57,822 nucleotides of DNA from assembly GCF_004801855.1 (NCBI RefSeq), contig NZ_SSTC01000023.1:1-57822 (forward strand). The letters are read 5' to 3'. This DNA is from Pseudomonas sp. A-1. Lineage in GTDB: Bacteria; Pseudomonadota; Gammaproteobacteria; Pseudomonadales; Pseudomonadaceae. The position numbers and the translations under genes were made by a program. The notes under the pieces are model-generated. The model saw only the letters and a program-made list of their open reading frames with translations. It made no database searches and had not been told where the DNA came from. This document shows positions 9,496 to 18,229 of this stretch, in pieces; position 1 is the stretch's first letter, and each line of letters opens with the position of its first letter.

Positions 9496-9509
9496 TTCGA
9501 ATTATCGAA
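9496..9509. promoter_or_regulatory. Dyad in the LysR/DJ-1 divergent promoter
   Basis: TTCGAATTATCGAA forms a near-perfect inverted repeat (TTCGA/TCGAA), with a further GATCGAA half 7 bases to the left. It is AT-rich against the local background and lies between two divergent starts, the expected place for a LysR box. Confidence 0.5.
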
Positions 9510-9577
9510 TCTTAGCCGGCGGCCTATGATGCCCACCACACGATCCACCGGCCGCTTGGCCCGCACTGGAGACCTCG

Positions 9578-10258
9578 ATGAAAATCCTGATGGTGCTCAC
9601 CTCCCACGACCAGCTGGGCGACACCGGCCACAAGACCGGCTTCTGGCTGGAGGAATTCGCCGCGCCCTACTACGTGTTCAGGGACGCCGGCGCCGAAATC
9701 GTCCTGGCCTCGCCCAGGGGCGGCCAGCCGCCCATCGACCCGAAGAGCAGTGATCCCGGCGCACAGACCGCCGCCACCCGCCGCTTCGCTGAGGACGCCG
9801 CGGCGCGCGCCGCACTGGCCAGCACCCTGAGCCTCGATCAGGTACGCGCCGAGGACTTCGACGCGCTGTTCTATCCCGGCGGCCATGGCCCGCTGTGGGA
9901 TCTCGCCGAGGATGCCCGCTCGGTGGCGCTGATCGAGCGCTTCCAGGCGCTCGGCAAGCCGGTCGGCGCGGTCTGCCACGCCCCGGCGGTGCTGCGCCAC
10001 GCCAGGGGCGCCGACGGCCAGCCGCTGGTCAGGGGCCGCCAGGTCACCGGCTTCAGCAACAGCGAGGAGGAGGCCGTGCAGCTCACCGACGTGGTGCCCT
10101 TCCTGGTCGAGGACATGCTCAAGGCCAATGGCGGCCACTACAGCAAGGCTGCCGACTGGCACAGCCACGTCGCCGTCGACGGCCTGCTGGTCACCGGGCA
10201 GAACCCGGCCTCCTCGGACGCCAGCGCTGAGGCGCTGCTGAAGCTGCTCGGCCACTGA
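9578..10258 (+). CDS. DJ-1/PfpI-family protein (glyoxalase III/deglycase-like)
   Basis: The 226-residue protein has the class I amidotransferase-like fold seen in DJ-1 relatives: a nucleophile elbow GAVCHAPAVL with Cys133-His134, a glutamate near residue 25-26 (FWLEEFAAPYY) and the YPGGHGPLWDL loop. Relatives handle methylglyoxal or protein stress. It starts at an ATG 108 bases from the divergent LysR gene and is followed, 78 bases later, by xenA. The substrate cannot be told from sequence. Confidence 0.88.
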   Translation: MKILMVLTSHDQLGDTGHKTGFWLEEFAAPYYVFRDAGAEIVLASPRGGQPPIDPKSSDPGAQTAATRRFAEDAAARAALASTLSLDQVRAEDFDALFYPGGHGPLWDLAEDARSVALIERFQALGKPVGAVCHAPAVLRHARGADGQPLVRGRQVTGFSNSEEEAVQLTDVVPFLVEDMLKANGGHYSKAADWHSHVAVDGLLVTGQNPASSDASAEALLKLLGH

Positions 10259-10336
10259 CCCCTTCGCGCCGGCCCCGCCACCGGGCCGGCGCTCCGCTCC
10301 ATCCCCCGTTCATCCCGGTTCACGAGACGTTTCCGC

Positions 10337-11437
10337 ATGTCCGCACTGTTTTCCCCGTTCCAGCTCAAAGACGTCACCCTGCGCAACCGCATCGCCGTGC
10401 CGCCGATGTGCCAGTACAGCGCCACCGACGGCCTGATCAACGACTGGCACCTGCACAACTACGCCAGCATCGCCCGCGGCGGCGCCGGGCTGGTGATCGT
10501 CGAGGCCACCGCCGTCGCCCCCGAGGGGCGCATCACCCCGGCCTGCGCCGGGTTGTGGAACGACGCCCAGGCCGAAGCCTTCGCCCCGGTCGCCCGCGCC
10601 ATCAAGGCCGCCGGCGCGGTGCCGGGCATCCAGATCGCCCACGCCGGGCGCAAGGCCAGCGCCAACCGCCCGTGGGAGGGCGACGACCACATCGCCGAAG
10701 GTGACGAGCGCGGCTGGCAGACCATCGCCCCCTCGGCGATCCCCTTCGGCGCCCACCTGCCCAAGGTGCCGCAGGCCATGAGCCAGGGCGACATCGCCCG
10801 CGTGCAGGCCGACTTCGTCGCCGCCGCGCGCCGCGCCCGCGACGCCGGCTTCGAGTGGCTGGAGCTGCACTTCGCCCACGGCTACCTGGCGCAGAGCTTC
10901 TTCTCGCCGCACTCCAACCGGCGCGACGACCAGTACGGCGGCAGCCTGGCCAACCGCAGCCGCTTCCTCTTGGAAACCCTCGCCGCGGTGCGCGAGGTGT
11001 GGCCGGAGCACCTGCCGCTGACCGCCCGCTTCGGCGTGATCGAGTACGACGGCCAGGACGAGCAGACCCTCGAGGAGTCCATCGAGCTGGCCAAGGGTTT
11101 CCGTCGCGGCGGGCTGGACCTGCTCAACGTCAGCGTCGGCTTCACCATCCCCGAGGCCCGCATCCCGTGGGGCCCGGCCTTCCTCGCGCCGATCGCCGAG
11201 CGCGTGCGCCGCGAGGCCGAACTGCCGGTGGCCTCGTCCTGGGGCATCGACAGCCCGGCCAACGCCGAGCGGGTGGTCGCCGACGGGCAGATGGACCTGG
11301 TGATGATCGGCCGCGCCCACCTGGCCAACCCGCACTGGCCGCTCAAGGCGGCCCAGCAGCTCGGCGTCGAGCGACCGACCTGGGTGCTGCCGGCGCCCTA
11401 CGCGCACTGGCTGGAGCGCTACCGCGTCGCCGAGTGA
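10337..11437 (+). CDS. xenA: NADH:flavin oxidoreductase, xenobiotic reductase XenA-like
   Basis: The 366-residue old-yellow-enzyme protein begins MSALFSPFQLKDVTLRNRI and has Cys25 in VPPMCQYSA, the residue tuning flavin potential in the XenA/YqjM subgroup. Further family marks are QIAHAGRKAS, LHFAHGYLAQSFFSP and the C-terminal FMN phosphate site VMIGRAHLANP. It would reduce activated alkenes or nitro compounds with NAD(P)H. It may share a promoter with the DJ-1 gene and faces the HD gene, whose end is 11 bases away. Confidence 0.92.
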   Translation: MSALFSPFQLKDVTLRNRIAVPPMCQYSATDGLINDWHLHNYASIARGGAGLVIVEATAVAPEGRITPACAGLWNDAQAEAFAPVARAIKAAGAVPGIQIAHAGRKASANRPWEGDDHIAEGDERGWQTIAPSAIPFGAHLPKVPQAMSQGDIARVQADFVAAARRARDAGFEWLELHFAHGYLAQSFFSPHSNRRDDQYGGSLANRSRFLLETLAAVREVWPEHLPLTARFGVIEYDGQDEQTLEESIELAKGFRRGGLDLLNVSVGFTIPEARIPWGPAFLAPIAERVRREAELPVASSWGIDSPANAERVVADGQMDLVMIGRAHLANPHWPLKAAQQLGVERPTWVLPAPYAHWLERYRVAE

Positions 11438-11447
11438 GGGCGCCGGT

Positions 11448-13514
11448 TCAGAACACCAGCGCGTGGTGGATGGGATGCTCCTCGGCGTACTTCACCCGCA
11501 GCCAGTCGAACAGGGTGCGGGTGAAGGTCTTGCTGCCGGCGCGCAGCTCCATGTACAGCTCGCACTCCGCGCGGTCGTCCTCGCGCAGCGCGGCCAGTTC
11601 CTGGCGGTTGGCCGGTTCGGCGAGCTGGCGCAGGAAGCCCTCGTAGAGGGCGAAGATCTCCCGCGTCCTGCGCTGCACCTCCGCGCACGACTTCTGCAGC
11701 GGCCCGCTGGCGCTGGCGATGGCGTGCAGGCGCTCCAGTGCGGGCAGCTCGAGCAGGGCGAGCAGCCGCTCGATGCGCGCATCGCGGGCCGGCTCGCCGG
11801 CGGTCTCGGCGATGGCGATGATCGCCGCGAAGTACAGCAGCTTGCGCGAGAACTTCAGCTTGATGCTGCGCAGCCCCCAGGCCTTCTGGTCCACGCAGGC
11901 CTTGTGCTGCACGTCGGTGGTGATGGTCCGGTAGTAGCGGATCACGTCGTTGAGCAGGAAACGCGAGATCGACTTGTCCGGGCTGCCCTTGCAGATGTAC
12001 GCCTCCATCAGCTGACGGCGCAGGCGGGCGAACGAGGCGTCGCCGAACAGGCTGCGCCCCTCCAGCAGCAGCGCCATGCGCCGGGTCAGCGACTGGTTGC
12101 TGTCCTGGCTGCCGCCGATATGCTCCACCAGTTGGCGGAAGTCCTGGGTCGCCGCGCCGCCGAACATGCCCGAGTCGCCGGTCGGACGGGCGATGTGGCG
12201 CTCGATCACCTGCCTGATCTCCGCCTGTTCCTCGACTATCTCCACTGTGCTGCAACCGTCGAGCAGGATGAACCAGTCGAGGTCGGACTCCGCGCAGGCC
12301 TCGTCGCGCCCGTAGGAGCCGGTGGCCACCACGCACAGGTGGTCGCGCTGCGGGCTGCCGGCCAGTGCCGCGTGCAGCTCGGCGCGCAGTTGGCGCAGCA
12401 CCTGCGCGCTGTGCCGGCGGGCGCGGGCGATATGCGGATAGCCGGCGAGAAAGTCGCCATAGCCTGGGGCGCGTTGCTCGGCCGGCGCCGCGTGCGCCGG
12501 CAGCTTCGCCAGCAGCGCCACGGCCTGCGCCTGCTGGCGGCCGCGCACCTGGCGGTAGCGGCTGGCGAAGTCCTGCTCGCGGTCGACGAAGTAGCCGCGG
12601 AACTCGATCTCGAACGGCCCGTCGTCCAGCCAGGCGGGCAGCTGCCCGTGCCTGAGCTGGGCGAGACCGGCGAACAGCGCCGGATGGCGCTCCTGCCAGC
12701 AGCGTTCGCCGACCAGGAAATCCTCCTCGGCGAGCGCCGGCGCGGCGGCGAAGAACTGCCGGCAGGCGCGGTCGGCGAGGATGCCCAGCGGCTGGCCGAT
12801 GAACTGGGTGTAGACCAGGTTCTTGCGCTCCCAGAACTCGTCGAGCAGTGCCAGCGCCGCGGCATCGCGGTGGCTGTCGAGCAGCGCGGCGCGCGCGCAG
12901 GCCAGCCGGCACAGCGGCGGCAGCTCCGGCGCCAGGCAGTCGAGGGTGCGGGCGATGGCGTCGAGGGTGTCGACGTTCAGCGCGCTGGCGAACAGGTCGC
13001 CGCCCGCCGCCGCGGCGACCCTGCCGCCCAGCAGGTCGAGGAGGAACGGCAGGTCGGCCACCCCGCGCAGCAGGGCGTGCAGCTCGCGGCCGATGGCGGC
13101 CTCGCCGCGGATGATCCGCGCGCCAAGCTCGTGGTGGCCGTAGCCGCAGCATGCGCGCAGCACCGGCTCGGCGCTGTGCGACAGCGGCGGGTGGCCGATG
13201 TCGTGGAGCAGGGCGGCGATCAGCAGGTGGCGGCGCAGGTCGGCGTCGTAGCCGCGGGCGCTGGCGACGTAGCTGGCCAGCGCGGCGACGTGCAGGGAAT
13301 GGGCGGCGCGGCTGCGCTGGGCGGCGGGCGGGAACGGCCGGTGGCTGTAGTCCAGCGCGCCGAGGAAGGCGACGTCGTGCAGGCGGCGGAAGGCCTCGGT
13401 CGCCATCAGCGCCCTCACCAGCGGATCGCGGGCGGTGGCGTCGAGCCAGGCGGCGAGGTCGGCATCCCTGGCGGTCGTGCTTTCACTCCAGGACAGGCTG
13501 GCAGCTGTGGTCAT
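11448..13514 (-). CDS. HD-domain phosphohydrolase fused to a nucleotidyltransferase domain
   Basis: The 688-residue protein joins two catalytic modules. An N-terminal HD domain resembling dGTPase-type hydrolases has His72/His75, His104-Asp105 (ALLHDIGHPPLSH) and a later HHELGARII. A C-terminal nucleotidyltransferase core has Gly399-Ser400 and the Asp411-x-Asp413 pair (GSYGRDEACAESDLDWF). The HD half suggests nucleotide or phosphate-ester hydrolysis and the second half nucleotidyl transfer, as in signalling or second-messenger enzymes such as GlnD, but the domain order is reversed and no ACT domain is visible. The ATG at 13514 is chosen because family-like sequence begins there; the frame runs open to 13634. 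Function unknown. Confidence 0.8.
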   Translation of the reverse strand: MTTAASLSWSESTTARDADLAAWLDATARDPLVRALMATEAFRRLHDVAFLGALDYSHRPFPPAAQRSRAAHSLHVAALASYVASARGYDADLRRHLLIAALLHDIGHPPLSHSAEPVLRACCGYGHHELGARIIRGEAAIGRELHALLRGVADLPFLLDLLGGRVAAAAGGDLFASALNVDTLDAIARTLDCLAPELPPLCRLACARAALLDSHRDAAALALLDEFWERKNLVYTQFIGQPLGILADRACRQFFAAAPALAEEDFLVGERCWQERHPALFAGLAQLRHGQLPAWLDDGPFEIEFRGYFVDREQDFASRYRQVRGRQQAQAVALLAKLPAHAAPAEQRAPGYGDFLAGYPHIARARRHSAQVLRQLRAELHAALAGSPQRDHLCVVATGSYGRDEACAESDLDWFILLDGCSTVEIVEEQAEIRQVIERHIARPTGDSGMFGGAATQDFRQLVEHIGGSQDSNQSLTRRMALLLEGRSLFGDASFARLRRQLMEAYICKGSPDKSISRFLLNDVIRYYRTITTDVQHKACVDQKAWGLRSIKLKFSRKLLYFAAIIAIAETAGEPARDARIERLLALLELPALERLHAIASASGPLQKSCAEVQRRTREIFALYEGFLRQLAEPANRQELAALREDDRAECELYMELRAGSKTFTRTLFDWLRVKYAEEHPIHHALVF

Positions 13515-13656
13515 GGGCGCGCCGTGGTGGTTTTGGGGGAGGCGAATCAGAAAGCTAGCACAGCGCGCAGGCTGTCGCGGCGAGCCGTCCGGCGATGCGG
13601 CAAGCGGCGGTTTGCTGACCCTCGCGGGCGGCATCTCCGGCCGGCGCCACTCGGTC

Positions 13657-14274
13657 TCACACCACGTAGAGCTGCACCGCGGTGAAGTGCAGGGTGCTGC
13701 CGCCGATCACGAACAGGTGCCAGATGCCGTGCCAGTGCTGGAAGCGGTCGTCGAACACGAAGAAGATGATGCCGACCGTGTAGCAGAGGCCGCCGGCGAG
13801 CAGCCAGGCAAAGCCCGCAGGGCCGAGCGATGCGGCCAGCGGCTTGATCGCCACCACGGCAATCCAGCCCATCAGCGCATAGATCACCAGCGACAGCACC
13901 CGCGCCTCGGAGCGCGGCCTGAGCTCCTGCAGCATGCCGACCAGTGCCATCCCCCACACCAGCCCGAGCAGCGTCCAGCCCAGCGGGCCGCCGAGGCTGA
14001 GCAGGCAGAACGGCGTGTAGCTGCCGGCGATCAGCAGGTAGATGGACAGGTGATCGAGCTTGCGCAGCACCGCCTTCGCCCGGCCGCGCACGCTGTGATA
14101 GACGGTGGAGACGACGTAGAGCAGCACCAGGCTGCCGCCGTAGACCGCGACGCTGCCGATCTTCAGCGGCTCGCCCTCCCACAGCGCCTGCACCAGCAGG
14201 CACAGCGCGCCGATGCTGGCCAGCACCGCGCCGACCAGATGGGTCCAGGCGTTGAAGCGTTCACCGTGGTACAT
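13657..14274 (-). CDS. trhA: Hemolysin III/TrhA-family membrane protein
   Basis: The 205-residue protein has seven hydrophobic segments and the PAQR/hemolysin III motifs: the early FNAWTHLVGA histidine, STVYHSV and the C-terminal HWHGIWHLFVIGGSTLHF histidines that bind zinc in this superfamily. The ATG at 14274 follows AGGGAGGG closely; the open frame extends to 14439, but the upstream part looks non-coding. Members influence membrane fluidity. It is transcribed alone, downstream of a MerR regulator on the same strand. Confidence 0.88.
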   Translation of the reverse strand: MYHGERFNAWTHLVGAVLASIGALCLLVQALWEGEPLKIGSVAVYGGSLVLLYVVSTVYHSVRGRAKAVLRKLDHLSIYLLIAGSYTPFCLLSLGGPLGWTLLGLVWGMALVGMLQELRPRSEARVLSLVIYALMGWIAVVAIKPLAASLGPAGFAWLLAGGLCYTVGIIFFVFDDRFQHWHGIWHLFVIGGSTLHFTAVQLYVV

Positions 14275-14392
14275 GATCCCTCCCTCACGCATCCAGACCT
14301 GCATGAGGGCTCCGCAGTTGCTGCGGGCCGTAGCTACAAGTTCAGCACAAGCCGGGCAGCGTGCCAGGGACGGAGGAGGGCCGGCGGTCGTC

Positions 14393-14818
14393 TCATTTGC
14401 GCAGGCGCCCGCGCGTGCTGTGCTTGCGTGCGTGCGCACCGGCCGCCGCGGCTTTCACCAGCCGCTGGAAGGTGGGGCATTCGGCGTGGCTGGGGGCCGG
14501 GCAGGCAGCGGCATGGCGCAGGCCCCGGCTCATGGCCTGCAGGCGCTTGATGGTCGCGTCGAGTTCGTCGGCCTTGGCCGCGAGCAGCTGCCGGTCGATC
14601 TCGGGCTCCCCGTTGGCGCCGAACATCGAGCGTATTTCCTCCAGGGTGAAGCCCGCCGACTGCCCGAGGGAGATCAGCGCCAGCTGGTCGAGTATCTGCG
14701 GCGCAAAGCGGCGCCGCTCGCCGGGCTGGCCGAGCGATGCGATCAGCCCCTTTTCCTCGTAGAACCTCAGCGTCGATGCCGGCACGCCGGAGCGTTTGGC
14801 CACGTCAGCGATATCCAC
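14393..14818 (-). CDS. MerR-family transcriptional regulator
   Basis: The 141-residue protein starts at a GTG (14818) preceded by a G-rich ribosome-binding stretch. Residues 1-70 form the MerR winged helix (DIADVAKRSGVPASTLRFYEEKGLI, then GFTLEEIRSMF), followed by a dimerisation helix (about 80-105) and a Cys-containing tail CPAPSHAECPTFQ, which could bind a metal or sense redox. It is divergent from the 14901 gene, whose promoter shows the MerR-type 19-bp spacer. It probably activates that promoter. Confidence 0.88.
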   Translation of the reverse strand: MDIADVAKRSGVPASTLRFYEEKGLIASLGQPGERRRFAPQILDQLALISLGQSAGFTLEEIRSMFGANGEPEIDRQLLAAKADELDATIKRLQAMSRGLRHAAACPAPSHAECPTFQRLVKAAAAGAHARKHSTRGRLRK

Positions 14819-14829
14819 GGAACCCCCCC

Positions 14830-14860
14830 TTGACCTCAAGTTCGCTTGAACTTCTATAGT
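14830..14860 (+). promoter_or_regulatory. MerR-type promoter with 19-bp spacer
   Basis: A -35 box TTGACC (14830-14835) and a -10 box TATAGT (14855-14860) are separated by 19 bp, the overlong spacer that MerR regulators correct. The spacer contains the dyad CAAGTTCGCTTGAACTT. It faces the 14901-16259 gene cluster and starts 12 bases from the regulator's own GTG. Confidence 0.75.
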
Positions 14861-14900
14861 CGCCTTGAACCCTTCACCGGTCAATCTGAGCGAGGTAATC

Positions 14901-15398
14901 ATGGGACACCTGTTGCACGACATCATCCTGGCCGCCGGAATCGGTATTGGCGCCACCGCGGTCATGGACATCTGGCTGACGTTCCTCAAGTCCAGGGGCG
15001 TCAAGACGCTCGACTTCGCCTTCATCGGCCGCTGGGTCGGGCATCTGGCACGGGGCAGGCTGAGGCACGCAGCGATTGCCAAAGCGCAACCGATCAGCGG
15101 CGAACTCGCCCTCGGCTGGCTGATGCACTACGTCACCGGCATCGCCTTCGCCGGCCTGCTGCTCGGCATCGCCGGTATGGACTGGGCTCGCAGCCCGACC
15201 CTGTTGCCCGCACTGCTGGTCGGCATCGCTACGGTGGTCATTCCCCTGTTCGCGATCCAGCCCGCCATGGGCGCCGGCTTCGCCGCCGCCAGAACGCCCA
15301 CCCCGCTGAAGAACTGCATCAGAAGCCTGGCCAATCACGCGGTCTTCGGCCTAGGGCTCTACCTGAGCGCCGTCCTGCTGGCCTGGCTCCTGCGCTGA
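14901..15398 (+). CDS. DUF2938-family membrane protein
   Basis: The 165-residue protein has four or five hydrophobic helices and the DUF2938 look (GIGATAVMDIWLTFLK, IGRWVGHL, GWLMHYVTGIAFAGLL, IQPAMGAGFAAARTP). The ATG at 14901 follows CGAGG at good spacing; an in-frame ATG at 14865 lies within the promoter zone and is less likely. It is the first gene of the MerR-controlled set with the flavodoxin-like and DUF2798 genes. Function is unknown. Confidence 0.82.
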   Translation: MGHLLHDIILAAGIGIGATAVMDIWLTFLKSRGVKTLDFAFIGRWVGHLARGRLRHAAIAKAQPISGELALGWLMHYVTGIAFAGLLLGIAGMDWARSPTLLPALLVGIATVVIPLFAIQPAMGAGFAAARTPTPLKNCIRSLANHAVFGLGLYLSAVLLAWLLR

Positions 15399-15435
15399 AG
15401 CCGAACACCATCACCCCCCTACTGGAGAGCGAGCA

Positions 15436-16035
15436 ATGAACAAGATCGCAGTCATCTACCACAGTGCCCACGGCCATACCGAATACATCGCCAGCAGAGT
15501 TGCCGAGGGAGCCGGCAGCGTTGCCAATACCGAAGTCCAGCTGCTGCAGGCGCAGCAGCTCGCCACGGCTCCGGACGAACTGCTCGGCTTCGACGGCTTC
15601 ATCCTCGGCTCGCCTACCTACCTGGGTGGCGTGTCCGCCCCGGTCAAGGCCTTCATGGACGCCACCGGGGGCCTGTGGCGCGCCCAGCGTCTGCGCGGAC
15701 GGCTGGCGGCCGGTTTCACCGTGTCGGCGTTGCCGGCCGGCGACAAGCAGTCGACGCTGATGTCGATGTTCGTGTTCTGCATGCAGCACGGCATGCTCTG
15801 GGTCGGCAATCCGATCCTGCCGGAACAGCACCTGGGCGTGCCCTACGACGAAGCGGCCAACCGGCTCGGCTCTTGGTCCGGCCTGATGGCCCAGGCCGAG
15901 AAGGCGTCGCCCGCCCAGGCGTTCGCCCCCGGCGACATCAAGACGGCGCGGATGTTCGGCAGGAACTTCGCCGAAACGCTGCACCGTCTGCGCCGCGCTG
16001 AGCCGTGCGGCCAGAACCCGGAGGCCGCCCGATGA
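15436..16035 (+). CDS. Flavodoxin-fold NAD(P)H:quinone/FMN oxidoreductase (WrbA-like)
   Basis: The 199-residue protein has an N-terminal phosphate-binding loop of flavodoxins (YHSAHGHTEYIA, residues 8-19), the SPTYLGGVSAPVKAFMD loop and a GLWRAQRLRGRLAAGF stretch as in WrbA-like proteins. It likely reduces quinones or flavins with NAD(P)H. The preceding ACTGGAGAGCG is a good ribosome-binding site. It is cotranscribed with the DUF2938 gene and overlaps the next gene by four bases. With a MerR regulator upstream, a redox or electrophile response is a reasonable guess. Confidence 0.85.
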   Translation: MNKIAVIYHSAHGHTEYIASRVAEGAGSVANTEVQLLQAQQLATAPDELLGFDGFILGSPTYLGGVSAPVKAFMDATGGLWRAQRLRGRLAAGFTVSALPAGDKQSTLMSMFVFCMQHGMLWVGNPILPEQHLGVPYDEAANRLGSWSGLMAQAEKASPAQAFAPGDIKTARMFGRNFAETLHRLRRAEPCGQNPEAAR

Positions 16036-16259
16036 TTCCCAGAAAATACAGCCAGGTCCTGTTCGCCCTGATCCTCTCCGGACTCATGTCGCTGATGGTG
16101 TCGGGAATCTCCACCCTGCGCGCCGTGGGGCCGGTTGCCGACTTCGGTGCGCTGTGGATCGGCGCCTGGCTGACCGCCTGGCTGTTCGCCTTTCCGCTGG
16201 TGCTGGTCATCGCGCCGCTGGCGCGGCGGGCGGTCGAGTCGCTGGTAGCGAAGCCGTAG
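16032..16259 (+). CDS. DUF2798-like small membrane protein
   Basis: A 75-residue protein with two hydrophobic helices (LFALILSGLMSLMVSGIST and WLTAWLFAFPLVLVIAPLARR) separated by a short loop, the form of DUF2798 proteins. The ATG overlaps the stop of the flavodoxin-like gene (ATGA), so translation is coupled. Function unknown. Confidence 0.8.
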   Translation: MIPRKYSQVLFALILSGLMSLMVSGISTLRAVGPVADFGALWIGAWLTAWLFAFPLVLVIAPLARRAVESLVAKP

Positions 16260-16654
16260 GGTATAGCCCGGCGGGATCTGCGGCCTGCTCCAGCAGCACC
16301 TCCATGCCGGGCATGGCGATCACTGTCTGCCCCGGCTGGCGCGGCGATTCGATCAATTCGGACCAGTCTGCAAGTTGCGGTTTTAAATTGAATGAAATCA
16401 ACGGTTTGAGAATTAATTGCGGAATGACAATCTCGCCGATAGGCGATATTTTCCTTTCGGGAGGCATTTTATGAAAATAAAACTATACATTTTCAGGAAG
16501 TAGCGTATATTCGCCTCACTGCTTTGCGATTGCCACTTCGATACTCAGTTTGATGCTTCAAAGCCTCATCTCCCTGGTTCGTTTTGCTATTGGCTTCTCA
16601 GTCTCGGCCTGAATGTTTCAGCGTCGCAGTCTTAATTTACCCTGGAGATACAGC
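16260..16654. other. Intergenic region with a gene scar and the cspA leader
   Basis: The first 85 bases hold a 60-bp scar of the luciferase-like monooxygenase gene. From about 16360 the base composition becomes AT-rich. The roughly 150 bases before the cold-shock ATG look like the long untranslated leader common to cspA genes; a TATATT at about 16506 could be a -10 box, but no good -35 is seen. Confidence 0.45.
16285..16344 (-). pseudogene. 60-bp scar of the luciferase-like monooxygenase gene
   Basis: Bases 16285-16304 equal 17163-17182 exactly, and 16301-16344 match 17581-17624 with two mismatches. The two source pieces lie about 400 bp apart in the intact gene and are joined here at a shared TCCA. 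This is what remains of a duplicated copy with an internal deletion at 4-bp microhomology. Confidence 0.75.
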
Positions 16655-16867
16655 ATGTCTACTCGTCAAACTGGTACCGTCAAGTGGTTCAACGATGAAA
16701 AAGGTTTCGGCTTCATCACCCCGACTGATGGCGGCGCCGACCTGTTCGTTCACTATCGCTCGATCGAAAGCGCAGGCTTCAAAAGCCTGAGCGAAGGCCA
16801 ATCCGTCTCTTTCGTGCCGACCAAAGGCCAGAAAGGGATGCAGGCTGATCAGGTTCAAGTCAACTAA
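16655..16867 (+). CDS. Cold-shock domain protein (CspA family)
   Basis: The 70-residue protein is a single cold-shock domain. RNP1 is KGFGFIT (residues 18-24) and RNP2 is DLFVHYRS, followed by [20 protein letters not shown]. It binds single-stranded RNA/DNA and melts mRNA structure. RNP2 has Tyr where VHF is usual. A GGAGATACAGC ribosome-binding site precedes the ATG, and a strong terminator follows at 16881-16909, so the gene is monocistronic. Confidence 0.95.
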   Translation: MSTRQTGTVKWFNDEKGFGFITPTDGGADLFVHYRSIESAGFKSLSEGQSVSFVPTKGQKGMQADQVQVN

Positions 16868-16880
16868 GACGCCTGATTGA

Positions 16881-16909
16881 AAAAGCCCCGCAATGCGGGG
16901 CTTTTTTTC
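16881..16909 (+). terminator. Rho-independent terminator of the cold-shock gene
   Basis: AAAAGCCCCGC-AAT-GCGGGGCTTTTTTT: a perfect GC stem with A-tract and T-tract, 14 bases after the stop codon. Confidence 0.93.
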
Positions 16910-17072
16910 GCCTGGAATAATCTGAACCCTGCCGGGAAGAGCAGGATGGACAGAACTTTCTGGAGCACGACCGACCGCCAACCTGCACTTTGCTGGCGGT
17001 CAGCCCGGCAATTGAATCCGCCCCTTTGCTTGTGTGCCTTTATTTGTCGTCAGCCGAGGAAGGCCAGCGGCA

Positions 17073-18071
17073 TCAGCGCAACCCGGCGACGATCTCGAAG
17101 CTGCGCAGGCGGTGTTCGGGCTGGTAGATGTCGCCGGTGAAGATCAGCTCGTCGGCGCCGGTCTGCTCCAGCAGCACCTCCAGGCGGGCGCGCACCTTCT
17201 CCGGCCCGCCGATCACCGCCAGGCCGAGGAAGTCGCCCACCGCCGCCTGCTCGCGGGGCTGCCAGCGCCCGGCCATGCTCTCGACAGGCGGGCGCAGCAC
17301 CAGGCTCTCGCCGCGGATCAGCGCCAGCACGCGCTGGTAGGCAGTGGTGGCGAGGAACTCGGCCTCCTCGTCGCTGGGCGCGGCGATCAGCGGCACGCCG
17401 ACCATGGCGTAGGGCCTGGCGAGCGCCGCCGAGGGCTGGAAGTTGTCGCGGTAGATGCGCAGCGCCTGGTGCAGGTAGCGCGGCGCGAAGTGCGCGGCGA
17501 AGGCGTAGGGCAGGCCCATCTGCGCTGCCAGCTGGGCGCTGAACAGGCTGGAGCCGAGCAGCCAGATCGGCACGTTGCTGTCCATGCCGGGCATGGCGAT
17601 CACCTTCTGCCCCGGCTGGCGCGGGCCGAGCAGCATCTGCAGTTCGGCGACGTCCTCGGGGAAGTCGTCGGCGCTGCCGCTGCGCTCGCGGCGCAGGGCG
17701 CGGGCGGTCTGCGGATCGGCGCCCGGCGCGCGGCCGAGGCCCAGCTCGATGCGCCCCGGATAGAGCGCGGCGAGGGTGCCGAACTGCTCGGCGATCACCA
17801 GCGGCGCATGGTTGGGCAGCATGACGCCGCCGGAGCCCAGGCGCAGGGTCGAGGTGCCGGCAGCCAGATAGCCGAGCAGCACCGCGGTGGCCGAACTGGC
17901 GATGCCCTCCATGTTGTGGTGCTCGGCCACCCAGAAGCGCGAGAAGCCGAGGCGCTCGGCGTGCTGCGCCAGCGCCAGCGAACGGCGCAGGGCCGGCCCC
18001 GGGCCGACGTCGTCGTCGCGCAGCGGCGCCAGGTCGAGGATGGAAAACGGGGTGGTGGACAGCTTGCTCAT
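17073..18071 (-). CDS. Luciferase-like (LLM) flavin-dependent monooxygenase
   Basis: The 332-residue protein is of the bacterial luciferase-like class: FSILDLAP at the start, [38 protein letters not shown], and [19 protein letters not shown] are characteristic of the MsnO8/YhbW-type group. It uses reduced flavin and O2; the substrate is unknown. The ATG at 18071 follows GGAGG at suitable spacing; the open frame continues to 18683 as a shadow. A scar of this gene lies at 16285-16344. Confidence 0.9.
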   Translation of the reverse strand: MSKLSTTPFSILDLAPLRDDDVGPGPALRRSLALAQHAERLGFSRFWVAEHHNMEGIASSATAVLLGYLAAGTSTLRLGSGGVMLPNHAPLVIAEQFGTLAALYPGRIELGLGRAPGADPQTARALRRERSGSADDFPEDVAELQMLLGPRQPGQKVIAMPGMDSNVPIWLLGSSLFSAQLAAQMGLPYAFAAHFAPRYLHQALRIYRDNFQPSAALARPYAMVGVPLIAAPSDEEAEFLATTAYQRVLALIRGESLVLRPPVESMAGRWQPREQAAVGDFLGLAVIGGPEKVRARLEVLLEQTGADELIFTGDIYQPEHRLRSFEIVAGLR

Positions 18072-18180
18072 ACAGCCTCCAGAAGTCGTCATGGCTTTAT
18101 GGGGGCGGATGGGGGAAAGGCAAGGCTGGGGGAAGCGCAGGAAGCAGGGGCAGGCCACGGTTTCCTGGCCGGGACGCGAC

Positions 18181-18211
18181 ACAGCCCGCTTTCGCGGGCT
18201 GTGCCGTTTTT
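18181..18211 (+). terminator. Hairpin with T-tract between two leftward genes
   Basis: A 9-bp perfect stem ACAGCCCGC/GCGGGCTGT with a TTTC loop, followed by CCGTTTTT on the plus strand. The T-tract faces rightward although both flanking genes read leftward, so it may act on the mobA mRNA only as a 3' stabilising hairpin. Confidence 0.5.
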
Positions 18212-18229
18212 CCCAACGGGCGAGCAGAC

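Noticed and set aside
11719-13685. Plus-strand open frames across the HD-nucleotidyltransferase gene
   Set aside because: They are antisense to the real gene and rich in alanine, glycine, valine and glutamine, as expected for shadows.
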